Shown in pieces: positions 10,901 through 21,318 of a DNA stretch of 64,000 nucleotides; position 1 is the first letter of the stretch; each line of letters opens with the position of its first letter. The notes beneath the pieces were generated by a model that was not told where the DNA came from, did not search any database, and was given only the letters and a program-made list of their open reading frames with translations. Origin of the DNA: Clarkia xantiana subsp. parviflora. Lineage: Eukaryota; Streptophyta; Magnoliopsida; Myrtales; Onagraceae. Position numbers and translations under genes: made by a program. Where the stretch lies: the NCBI GenBank assembly GCA_036873135.1, contig JAPTYO010000018.1, positions 8,857,503 through 8,921,502 on the forward strand, read 5' to 3'.

Positions 10901-13492
10901 CACGTGCACAACCTTACCATGGCGTTTGAGCGGATGAGACTCCATCAAGTTCGCTTGAACCCGACGAAATGCGCCTTCGGAGTCCACTCAGGGAAGTTTT
11001 TGGGGTTCATGGTGAGCCAAAGAGGAATTGAAGTGAACCCTGAGAAGCTGAGGGCAATCGAGGAGATGCAGTCTCCGATAAACCATCGGGAGGTGCAAGT
11101 ACTGAATGGCCGACTAGCTGCAATGAACCGCTTCTTGTCCAAAGCCAGCGACCGATCAATGCCGTTTTTTGAAGTCTTGAGGGCCAACAAAAAATTCGAA
11201 TGGACCGCCAAATGTGAAGAGGCGTTCCAAGCACTCAAGCAGCACCTTCGCACACTCCCGCCGCTGGCGAAACCGGTTCCAGGCGAGCCGCTCTTCCTTT
11301 ATTTGGCTGTTTCTGAATTTGCCATTAGCTCTGTGTTAGTAAAGATTGTCGAGGGTAATCAAGTCCCCGTCTATTATGTAAGCAAGGCATTTGCCAAATC
11401 TGAATTGAACTACCCCGCCGTTGAGAAGTACCTCTTTGCGTTGATTATTACTGCTCGGAAGCTAAGGCCATATTTCCACGCACACGAGATCACTGTGCTA
11501 ACGAACCAGCCTTTGAAGCATTTTTTAAACCGACCGGATGCGTCGGGGAGATTAGTGAAATGGGCAGTAGAGCTTAGCGAATTTCGCATACACTTCGCTC
11601 CGAGAACAGCCATTAAGGGTCAGGCATTAGCAGATTTCATAGCAGAGTCTACAGCCCCCGATCTGGAAGAAGCGGGCCCTGTAGAGGGGGCAACCATAGA
11701 GGTCCCGAAAGAAGAACAACCAGAGAGGGCAGAGCAATCAGAACAGCCAAACAAGGAAAATACCTGGGAGATGTACACGGATGGCTCCGCGAGTTCAGAC
11801 GGATCAGGAGCGGGTTTTTTGTTGATACCGCCGGGTGAAGGTGAACCGCTCCGATATGCTTTGGCTTTAACATTCAAGGCCACAAACAACGAAGCGGAGT
11901 ACGAAGCTCTTATCACGGGCCTAAAAATCGCTAAGGGCACTGGAATTGATCACTTGAGAGTGAAGTGCGACGCGGCGTTAATCGTGAACCAGGTTCAAGG
12001 GCGATACGAAGCAAGGAGTCCGATAATGAAAAAGTATCTGCGAGAGGTACAAGCCCTGAAAGAGAGCTTCAAAAGCTTCGATATCGAGGCTATTCCAAGA
12101 GAGGAGAACGTAGAGGCAGACGCCTTGAGCAAATTCGCCCTGGGGGCACCCTTGGAAGAAAATCGGAAGGTGCACTTCCTGGAGAAGGTGATCTTATCAA
12201 ACATCGACCCCACGCAGGTGTGCACCATTGAAGCAAAATCGGAGGAGGAGCCCACTTGGATGACCCCGATAGTCGCGTATCTGACTACGGGGGCAGCCCC
12301 CGAGGACAAGGTAGCAGCAGACAGGATATGTCGGATTGCGTCTAATTATGTGATGCTGGACAATCAGCTGTACAAGAAGGGCTGGTTCTCGACTCCGTAC
12401 CTAAAGTGTGTGGCAGAACCCGACACCAATCGAATCCTGAAGGAAATGCATGAGGGGGTCGCGGCTTGTCACGAAGGGGCCCGATCCATTTTGAGGAAGG
12501 TGTTGAACTTAGGCTACTATTGGCCCACGATGAACAAAGAAGCAACGGCGTTGGTCCGATCATGCGACGCGTGCCAGAGGTAGGCCCCGAGTATCGCGGC
12601 TCCGGCCGCCAACCTGACATCCATCAAGAGCGCTTGGCCCTTCGCGCAGTGGGGCATCGACTTGGTGGGACCTCTTCCACAAGCACAAGGGCAATGTAAG
12701 TATTTACTTGTAGCTATCGATTATTTTTCGAAATGGATAGAGGCGAAGGCGTTGGCCAGAACAACGGGGAACCAGATCGTCAAGTTCCTCCAAACCCACA
12801 TCGTATCCAGATACGGGATTCCTAAGGTGGTGATCAGCGACAATGGCCCACTGTTTAACGGCTCACAGGTGAGGGAGTATCTGGAAGAATTGAACATTGA
12901 GCATCGGACCGCCTCCGTACGCCATGCTCAGACTAATGGCCAGGTGGAGTCAGCCAACAAAATCGTGATGGATGGCCTGAAGAAGAGGGTCTACGCCTTG
13001 AAGGGCAAGTGGCTGAATGAACTGGAAAATGTACTTTGGGCTGTTAGAACGACACCCAAACGATCAACAGGGGAGACTCCGTTTGGCCTCGTTTATGGCA
13101 CGAAAGTTGTCGCACCTGTGGAGGTAGTTGTGGCGTCCCATCGGATGAGATATTACGAGCCCCTAACGAACGACGAAGTGAGACGTCTGGACTTGGACTT
13201 ACTCGAAGAGAAGAGGCGGGAGGCCGATGAAGTCCAAGCTCGAATGCGTTTAGCGACGGCCAGGTACTACAATCGGCGTGTGAAGTCCCGACAGTTCTTT
13301 GTCGGGGAGCTGGTTTGGCGTCGCAACGAGTTCACCCTTTTGGATCGAATCAACAAGATGTCACCAAAATGGGAAGGACCTTATAAGGTCGTGGGGATGC
13401 CAGCTCCAAATGCATATAAGTTGGAAGACCTCGATGGCAGAACATTAAAGCATTCTTTCAGTGGCGAACACTTGAAGAAACACCATGCTTGA
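7972..13492 (+). pseudogene. gag-pol polyprotein of B, two nonsense codons and gag frameshifts
   Basis: From 8516 one frame runs to the stop at 13490-13492, broken only by TAG at 10451-10453 (CAG in F) and TAG at 12581-12583 (TAC in F). Upstream gag needs two frame changes (near 8210-8360 and 8505), and its start is uncertain because no convincing ATG stands out. Domains in order: gag core (LGERALTWFFSLPP, about 8635); knuckle YCRFHRANGHDTNHC (about 9287); an RS-rich stretch (9400-9465); protease (IIDEGSSSDILF, about 9750; F has DGGSS); RT with YVDD at 10859-10870; first RNase H; second archaeal-type RNase H (MYTDGSASSDGSG, about 11771); integrase zinc motif (about 12450-12580) and D-D-E residues (12660, 12839, 12947). 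There is no chromodomain. This order with two RNase H domains fits the Tat clade. Confidence 0.92.
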
Positions 13493-13493
13493 A

Positions 13494-14440
13494 GAAAGTC
13501 GCCTTAAGTGGTGCCCGATAAAGTCGCCTTAAGTGGTGCTCGACAAAGTCGCCTTAAGTGGTGCCCGATGTAAAATCGCCTTAAGTGGTGTATGCTATTT
13601 ATCGTTTAATTCGATGTAAGCCAATCTTATGCCATCAATAAATAAAGAGGTTGCTTCCAAATAAGAGTTGTCCTTAGATTTATGCTAAGTGTAAAAGTCG
13701 CCTTCAGTGGTGCGCGATGAAAGTCGCCTTCAGTGGTGCACGATGAAAGTCGCCTTCAGTGGGGCGCGATGAAAGTCGCCTTCAGTGGTGCACGATGAAA
13801 GTCGCCTTCAGTGGTGCACAATATTTAGATTTATTCTAAGTATCCAAAAGTCGCCTTCAGTGGTGCACGATGAAAGTCGCCTTCAGTGGTGCGCGATGAA
13901 AGTCGCCTTCAGTGGTGCACGATGAAAGTCGCCTTCAGTGGTGCACAATATTTAGATTTATTCTAAGTATCCAAAAGTCGCCTTCAGTGGTGCACGATGA
14001 AAGTCGCCTTCAGTGGTGCACGATGAAAGTCGCCTTCAGTGGTGCACAATATTTAGATTTATTCTAAGTATCCAAAAGTCGCCTTCAGTGGTGCACGATG
14101 AAAGTCGCCTTAAGTGGTGCACGAGAAAAGTCGTCTTCAGTGGTGCACGAGAAAAGTCACCTTCAGTGGTGCACGATGAAAGTCGCCTTAAGTGGTGCAC
14201 GAGAAAAGTCGCCTTGAGTGGTGCACGATGCTTAGATTTATTCTAAGTATCCGAAAGTCGTCTTAAGTGATGCCCGAGAAAAGACGTCTTAAGTGATGCA
14301 CGATTCTTAGATTTGCTCTAAGTGATATAAAGTCGTCTTAAGTGATGCATGAAACCAAGTCGCCTTAAGTGGTGCGCAGAATTAAGTCGTCTTAAGTGAT
14401 GCATGGAGTTAAGTCGCCTTAAGTGGTGCAAGTTATTAAA
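13494..14440. repeat. 26-bp tandem-repeat array of B, between pol and antisense gene
   Basis: The unit is close to gtcgccttcagtggtgcacgatgaaa, with variants in ttaagtgg and ttgagtgg. Every few units a longer spacer, tttagatttattctaagtat, intervenes. The array starts two bases after the pol stop and ends about 110 bp before the antisense stop at 14552. Tat-clade elements are known for variable tandem repeats in the 3' region. The plus-strand open frame at 14013-14246 is repeat-encoded. Confidence 0.9.
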
Positions 14441-14551
14441 TCGACGGGCTCAAAGGATCGGAACCAGAGAAGTTTGATATTGATAAAGGGCTCAAAGGCC
14501 CGATGATGACAAAAGAGAAGAAGATACAAGGACCCTAAAAGATAAAAATAT

Positions 14552-17266
14552 TCAAGCTTGGTCCTTGTCGGCAGCATCGGCAGCAGCTGGGTCCGCGGAG
14601 TCAGTAGCAGAGGGATCCACAGGATTGGCTTCGGGAGGATTAGTTATCGGGGCGTCCGCACTTGGAAGTTCAGAAGCGTCTTCGACAATTACGGGAGTAT
14701 TCCCCCCGTAACTCTCCTCGGAAAGAGTAAAATACTTCTTCGCGAAGGGAGCAAGGGAAGGAGACTTGTCGAAGTTGATGGCGTCGCCATACTCCAGGTG
14801 GAGCTCCTCAACCACGTTGAAGAGAGTGTTCTCCACCTCTGCGCCAAAGAACTTCATGGCATCAGCTTGAAAACCCGCCGACCTCCGATAGTCCTCCCGG
14901 CCCTTTTCCTCCGCTTCAGCCAGCTGCGCAGGAAACCCCGCGATTAGCTCCTCCAAAGCCTTCTTCTCAAGAACCAGTTGGTCCTCGGCAGCCTTCTTCT
15001 CCTGGGTCAGCCTGTCCACAATCACCCCCCGCTCCTGCCGCTCTTGCCTCAAGAGCCCCTCGAAGTCCGCGATCTGCTTCTGAAGGCCCCGAATCTTCTC
15101 ATTGAGGACAGCCAGCTCTTTGGCAAGCTTCCCCCGCGAAGACTGGGAGGCCTTGAGATCCGCCTGAAGCTGCTCGCGGACTCCTCGGTCCCGCTCCCGG
15201 GCCTCATCATAGGCAATGACATACCCGATGAGGCGGTTGTAGTCCCCGAGCTCCTGCAATAAGAAGGAAAAGGTGTTAATGAACAAAAGACCCGATTTAT
15301 CAATCAACAAGAAAGAAGCAAAGTCTCACCTCTATGCGGCGCACAGCCATACCCCTGACGTCCCACTGCATATGCGTCCGATTGAGGTAAATCGGATGTC
15401 GCATAGAAGGCAGGATAGAACCCGCCAGCAGATGCAGGGCCAGTTCTTGGTCCTGTTCCCCTTGTGTGAGCGGGACTCCCTGGAGCGTCTGGATAGGAGT
15501 CAAGGGGGCATTCGCCTGTGAAGAGTTGAAGGGCCTGTAGAAGTCCCCATCAAGAGCAAGGGGAGAGATAGGACGAGGAAGGGAAGGGCACGCCTCCGTC
15601 TCGGCCCGAACAGGGGAGGGAGAAAAGTCGTGGATAGGCGAGAGCTCCCGCTGCTGAGGAGAAGACGAAGGAGGCGGCCCCTGAGGGGTTGGTTTCAAAG
15701 GGGATTGTCCCGCCTTCCGACGCTGCTGAGGGGGGTCAATCCCGCCAGTCTCCTCAGAGGAGTCCAGAGTTTCCACCTGACGAAACTGTTCGCCAGATGG
15801 TGCCTTCTCCCCAACTGAGGAAGGCACCCCCGCTGGAGGCGGTGCATCTGCGGAAGCTGCAGCACCCGAGGAAGCTCCCGAGCGACCTGCACCTGGAGGA
15901 TGAAGAGCTTCAGAAAGGTAGTCAGGAAGTTCATCGGGATTCTTACACCAAATGATACGTCGGGAGACGTATTGATCCTTCCCGCGGTAATGATAGTAGC
16001 CAGCCTTCAAGACTCGGGGAGTTTCGCCTCGAAGGATTCTTTTGACATCAGTAATGCGACCTTCCTTGGTCGAGGAAATCAAATCCGACGGGACCATCCT
16101 CTTGTACGATTTAATAGCAAGTCGAAGTTGTTTACCTTCCTCAGCGTTCTGGACCTCGAAGAGCTGGTCGAGGTCCACCCGTTTCCGCTTGGGCTGCTCC
16201 GCCGAAGGAGACCCCGACCTAGCAGCAGCCTTCTTGGTAGACTTCCTCTTCCGCGAGGGGCGGACAGCATCTGTCTCCTCCTGCTTAAGGAATAGATCGG
16301 TCAGCACAGATACCTTCTTGGCTGCAAACAGTAAACAAAGAAAGAGTTAGAAGTTTACCCAAGGAACCATATTGGAAGGACCGTCGAAGAGTTGGCCCCC
16401 AGAAACAATGTCAAGGAGTCGGATCCCGGCGTGCACCAGGTCCCGCTCCACGAGTGAGTTGGCGTTGAGAGGAGTGTAAGACTCCTCCCACCGATAGAGC
16501 TGGATAAGCTGGAGAGTCTCAAAATCCTCATCAACATAAGTTTGGAAAGCAGGCGGAGGGTCTGCTACCACCTCCCAGCGAGGCCACGGAATGGAGGAGT
16601 GACGGATGAAGAAGTAGCTCCTCTTCCAGCTACTATTGTCGGACCCGGTATCGATCAAGAGTCCCCGACCCTTGACCACCTTCCAGGTGTCACTGGTCCA
16701 ACCATGCCGGGCAAGCTGCTGCTTACTCCACTTAGGCATCCAGGGGTAGAAGGCGCAAACCCCCGCCTCGTTGCACTTCATCCCATAAAAGGTTCTGAAG
16801 AGTTGGAGGCTGTAGACCCACTTCTGTCGGAGACAGAGGACTTGAAAGGCGTTCCAGAGGCGGATGGCATGGGGAGAAAAGGTGGTGGGGTGTGTTCTGT
16901 AATGACGGCACAGCTCGACCAGATTACCGCAAAAGGGGAACCTGATCCCCGCTGATATTTGTCCCGTAGAGACAAACACCTCCCCTTTCTGGGGACGAGT
17001 AACCTCAGAGTCACTCGAGGGACGATGCCTAGGATATGGGAAACGAGGTTCCCATGTGATGGTGATGCAACCCTCTCGGAGAGCTGCATCATAGGCAGTG
17101 TTGGAAATCTCATTTGGAGCATAATCAAAATTAAAGGGTTTTCTCCCCTCAGAGCTGGAACTGCTGTCTGAAAAGCAACCAGGGCAAGAAAATACAGTGG
17201 GACTCTTGGAAAAATTAGAAAGAAAAAAGACGAACAAACAACGAAGAGGGACTCCTTACCAGACAT
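14552..17266 (-). CDS. Spliced antisense gene of B (gypsy-type transposon domain protein)
   Basis: It is transcribed toward pol on the opposite strand. Exon 1 is 17266-17260 (atgtctg), exon 2 17167-16359, exon 3 about 16316-15330, exon 4 15253-14552. Introns 1 and 3 have clear GT-AG ends and are conserved in F. Intron 2 (donor at 16358) is less certain: the acceptor giving an open frame is after ccaag at 16317. The joined frame is about 834 codons without a stop. Exon 2 has a conserved block (ITWEPRFPYP, GIRFPFCGNLVELCRHYRTH, FRTFYGMKCNEAGVCAFYP) resembling what is called the putative gypsy-type transposon domain. Exon 3 carries basic RKRKSTKK and PKRKRVD motifs, likely nuclear signals, then a proline/serine-rich tract. 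Exon 4 predicts a long coiled coil and an acidic Ala/Asp-rich tail. Retand/Tat elements are known to carry antisense frames; their function is unknown. Confidence 0.78.
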
Positions 17267-17427
17267 GATGAAGTAGAGGTTGAAGGAGATGAACGAAACG
17301 TCGCCGGAAAGATGATCGGAAAGACTCCAAAGACCTTCGAAATCACAGAGCTTGGAATTGCAGAGGAATCGCAGAGAGCTTTTGAGAATTCGAAGACGGT
17401 AAAGGTTAAATTGTGACTATGGCTAGG

Positions 17428-17434
17428 GTTTTAT
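17428..17434 (-). promoter_or_regulatory. TATA box of the B antisense gene
   Basis: On the minus strand the sequence reads tcgattataaaaccctagcc. TATAAAA lies 168 bp upstream of the antisense ATG. In F the equivalent box is 164 bp upstream and is likewise followed directly by ccctaa. Position and context are conserved between the two elements. Confidence 0.6.
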
Positions 17435-17807
17435 AATCGAAGAAGACGGTTGAAAGGACACTTCGATCCGGGTCGTCGAAGTCGAAGAGTCTTAATCTGG
17501 AACGTTGAGATGAAACGTGCAGAAGGACAACGGGCGTAATGATGAAACGGCCTAAAAAGCACTTTTTCAGAAAAGGACAGGCGCGAAAAATCAGGCACGT
17601 GGGTCGAAAACGTCACTCCATTATCTACTGCATTTAATGCACTAGGAAACCGAGAAGACCCTTGGGATATAAAAGTTATCCACAAAACCCTGAGGAAACG
17701 TAGAGGAGAAGACTGATAAACTGAGTAACTGAACCAAGGAAAAGATCCCCGACTCTAGTATTGAAAGATCGGGAGTTGAAAGACACGACGAACTAAAAGT
17801 CCCTCAT

Positions 17808-17821
17808 GTCTTGGGGGCAAA
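17808..17821 (+). other. Polypurine tract of B
   Basis: The run gtcttgggggcaaa lies immediately before the 3' LTR at 17822, the usual site for plus-strand priming. F (minus strand, 24432-24445) and A (51936-51948, gtctcgggggcaag) have the same kind of tract. Confidence 0.8.
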
Positions 17822-18512
17822 TGATGGGTCCGACTACAGTCGTCAGGCCCCGTAACGGCGAGGAAACGGCAAACAGGCCCACCAGGCCCCGAAAGGAAGG
17901 TCATGATGACCTACGAGAAGGGTCCCGACAAAGGGAGTCCCGACGAGGCAAGGTCCCGACAGATTCGGTTCCGACAGTGGAGCTGGAAGCTCCCGATGAG
18001 AAGCCTTTGAGAAGGCCCCGATGATGAATCCCTGAGAATGATTGGCCCTGTCACGATGACGAGGGGCCCCGAGCGGTGACACAACGAGATAACTCTGGAG
18101 TCCCCGACGGGAGTCGGGACTCGTTATCAGAGGATAAAGCCAAGATATGCGGGGCGTGGCCGAGATACGCGGAACGTGGATTAAGATACACGGAGCGTGG
18201 CCGAGATACGCGGGGCATGGCTAAGATACGCGAGATCATGTTCGAGATATGCGGGATACGGGCTAACCACCCCTAACGGTTCGCCAGGTACCTGGGACAT
18301 CTCTTTGCCTATAAAAGGGCAGGAGATCATCTCAGAAAGACTTACGTTGAGTTGAATATACTCTGATATTTGTTACTTGCCAGTCATACAAAGTACTCAT
18401 TTAAGCATCGGAGAGGGATTCTGGGTCACCGCCCGGTCTATCCCCTCTTGCAGGATTGCGTGGAGCAAAGGAGCTAGGATTGCCGTCGAAGTCCGTACCG
18501 GAGTTCCACCCC
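17822..18512 (+). mobile_element. 3' LTR of B, last 11 bases absent
   Basis: It is nearly identical to 7179-7865. Visible differences include aagatgacctagg/atgatgacctacg, acagagtcgg/acagattcgg, a gagatgg/gagaggg change and a small insertion at gcaaaggagc. It stops after gagttccacc and runs into ccaattgttcag instead of gtgatccaaca. Confidence 0.87.
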
Positions 18513-18713
18513 AATTGTTCAGATTGTTCCTAAGAATAGAAAGTGGAATCAATAACAGAAAAATAATAAAGGGATTTATTTATATTAAATAGATCACGAC
18601 AATATCCTTCTTTCCTTGGCGGGGCTCATGATCTTGCCACGCAAGGAGTACATAATAAAAATTATTCATTGCTGGAATAACAAACAGATGTACCGCTGAG
18701 AGAAATCATATGG
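18513..18713. other. C interior next to the B right edge
   Basis: AT-rich DNA between the trimmed B LTR and the recognisable end of C gag. I see no gene or repeat in it. It probably belongs to C downstream of gag. Confidence 0.4.
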
Positions 18714-20219
18714 ACGAAGCCGAAGGGGGGTTGATGTTAGCTGGCAGAACTGCATTAAGAATCAAAATCTTATGGTCAGTGAGATCCTGGATCTTGTGTC
18801 TCAAACGACTGCATTTTTCTATTGAGGGCCCCGCCACTCCCATATGGAATTCACATTTTGAATCCGGTCCGTTATTGGGTATTTTTTATCATGGCCTCAA
18901 AATTTCAGGACCAATGAGGCCCTGAGCCAACACCTTCTGGTATACCTCCGCCATTGACACGGATAAGGGCGTGAAAACCCTAGATTCTCAAGGGTTTTTG
19001 GTAGCTTGATCGCCTTGTCCACCTGCAAAGGACGATTGCGGGGATGTGGGTGTCGTGAATCGCGGGTGCTGCATCGGGTACACCGCACTGACAGTTGCAT
19101 CCTTTGGTGATGATATTTTAGCACCACCTTTTTTAAGACCATCTGCTTGGTAACTTTTGAGGGGATCTTCAATCTTCCCCATCCGGACCCCTTGTTCGAT
19201 CATCTCTCCAGATTTCACTAAGTCGGCGAAATTTGCAGAAACATGTCCCAATAAATGAGAGTAGTATGCTTCCTTTAGAGTTCTAATGAACATGGATACT
19301 GCTTCTGTGTCTTCCAGAGGTGGTCGGACTCCGACAGCCTTTTTCTCCGCGCCTGCATATAGCTCATGAAGGATTGTCCGACAGTCATCTCCATGCCCTG
19401 GAGATCCATGCGGGTTGGAGCAGTGTCCAGATTGAACTTATAGTGGCGAACGAAAGCGTTAGCCAATTCCTCCCATGTTGAAATACCGTCGGCCTTCAAG
19501 CTGACGAACCAAACCAAAGCTGCTCTTTTCAAACTTTCCTGGAATGTCTGGATCAGGAACTTCTCGTACTGCTAATAAGGCACCATCTTTGCAAGATAAA
19601 CCCGTAGGTGGACTATGGGATTACCTGTGCAATCATACTTCTCAAAGTCGGGGACTTTGAACTTCTCCGGCCTCGACATGTCGGGGAAAATGCATAAGTC
19701 AGAGTAACCAATTCCCCCATAATGCTCAAGTCCAGACAAAGCTTTCATCTTTTCCTCCATCTTCTTCAAGCAGTGATCCTTTTCGGAATCGATGACAGGT
19801 GATGATGTGACTGCATTTGTACCGATTACACCTCCCTGGTTGACATGCCCAAACATTACCGTGGGTTTCGGAAGGACATACGGTTTTGATGCAGATTGAT
19901 AAGGAATGACCAAAACAGGGGGTTGGTCACGAGAAGGTTCTACCGTAGCGTCGGGAAGCACGGTGGCAGCTGGCATTAGAGGTTCAGTATTCACTACTTG
20001 TGTTTTTGACGAGGTTGGACTCATGATCCCTGTCAGCAAGGCCGGATTCGGAGCATTGTGAGCTGACTGAGCATCGAGGAGTGCCATGATGCGCTCCATG
20101 TTTGCCGATATGGATGCCATATCCTGATGCATTTTAGCATTGGCCGTCTCGATCTCGGCTATTCGTTCCTCTTGTTGCTGGATCTTCTGAGCATCCTCCG
20201 TTTTAGTGGTTTGTCGCAT
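18714..20219 (-). pseudogene. gag of Gypsy C, broken
   Basis: The frame starts at the ATG at 20219 (MRQTTKTEDAQKIQQQEE...), giving a coiled-coil-like N terminus. It reads through PEKFKVPDFEKYDCTGNP (about 19660-19610). An in-frame stop (TAG, about 19572) interrupts KMVPY/QYEKFL. The capsid-like core follows: LVWFVSLKADGISTWEELAN (about 19520-19460). A frame change near 19290 leads to GHVSANFADLVKSGEMIEQG. Toward 18880-18720 another frame shows CEFHMGVAGPSIEKCSRLRH, a knuckle with G-P where G-H is usual. It would have formed the particle shell. No pol follows. Confidence 0.75.
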
Positions 20220-21297
20220 GATGGCCAGTAATAGCTGCAGCGAAAAATGCGATATTCAGAATATGGAACACAAGATATCATGCATGATCGTTTTGAAAGT
20301 AATGTGTCATTCAACTCATCATCTTTTGAAAAAAATGTTCTGTAACTAAAATATGTTTCTAAGACACTTTACACAACTAAGAAACTTGGTCAATGCTTGT
20401 TGAGTGCTTGCCCCAAAATCCGAGCGAAGGTAAAGCAATAAGATTTTTTCAAAATGAATTCACTTTTACCCCTTGTTCGGACTTTGGGACGAGCACTTAA
20501 CTATATCGTTTCTATCTGTCGCATTTCCAATGCTAAATAACTGTAGCTCTCCACGCTACGTGGGCTTTTCCGATAGTCTTGTTTTGTCTTTGTCGTGCTA
20601 GTCCAGATTTAGTCAACGTCGGCCTTGAAAAATGTATGAGCCGTGATACTAGGGAAATTGTGCAGTTTTCCCATTCTTACCGAAAATGGCGTGTAAAGTG
20701 TTTTAGAAACGATGATTTGAATGACACTTTTTTTGAAAAATATGATGCATGCTTGAAACGTTAATTCCATTAATATGCGTAGTACAATTACATATGGTAC
20801 AAAAATAAAGATTACGTCGAGACCCATATCCTATATATGAAAAATTCTAGGGTCGAGAACAATTTGAAAAAGAACACACGTAAATACGCATATCGGCAGG
20901 ATCGAAGCTTCAGGTGTGTGCTTTTGCTTTGTTCTAATAGGTGAGTTCCACTGATAGGCTTCCGGCACGGTGGTTTCTTCACCCCCATCATAGGGATCAC
21001 AAGACCTACACGAGTGGTGGAGTTGTTCTGAGTCATTCCGGCGGCTCGGCCGCGCGGTCGTACCCTTACTATCTCTCCGGGGTTCCTAGTTGCCCTGGGT
21101 TTTAGGCGTTTTGGATTTTTATTCTAAAGTGATGTGTGTGCAGGTTCAAATAATTTCAACAACGAAAAATGATTTGGTAAAAAAATGTTCCGCACCTATC
21201 ACATGAAAACCCAAAGTTAGAATAACGAAATTGTACATAAAAAAATACTAAAAAGGTGGCAAATAAAAAAATATACAAAGCCCAAACCCTCTAAACT
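20220..21297 (-). other. 5' leader of Gypsy C
   Basis: About 1.1 kb between gag and the primer site. A few short frames exist on both strands, none with a recognisable domain. Treated as untranslated leader. Confidence 0.5.
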
Positions 21298-21315
21298 TCC
21301 CCAGCAGAGTCGCCA
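21298..21315 (-). other. Primer-binding site of C
   Basis: On the minus strand this reads tggcgactctgctgggga, three bases inside the LTR start. It is a tRNA 3'-end complement with the TGG of the CCA tail. This motif is familiar from Ogre-like elements; I believe the primer is an Arg tRNA but cannot verify it here. Confidence 0.65.
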
Positions 21316-21318
21316 AAT

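Larger units (their letters stand above)
7179..18512 (+). mobile_element. Ty3/Gypsy LTR retrotransposon B (Tat/Retand-like), inserted in C
   Basis: B is the youngest-looking element: its two ~690-bp LTRs differ at only about seven places by eye. Order: 5' LTR, tRNA-Lys primer site, gag-protease-RT-RNase H-archaeal-type RNase H-integrase in one frame, a 26-bp tandem-repeat array, an antisense spliced gene, a polypurine tract and a 3' LTR. The 3' LTR lacks its last 11 bases (gtgatccaaca in the 5' copy). The flanking bases do not form a duplication, so the right edge was probably trimmed after insertion. The sense polyprotein has two nonsense codons and gag frameshifts, while the antisense gene is unbroken. 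Confidence 0.9.

Noticed and set aside
14013..14246. Open frame within the B tandem array
   Set aside because: It is encoded purely by the 26-bp repeats and has no counterpart at the same place in F.
14552..17266. A host gene captured once by B
   Set aside because: F carries the same gene with the same introns at the same place in the element, so it belongs to the family rather than to a private capture.
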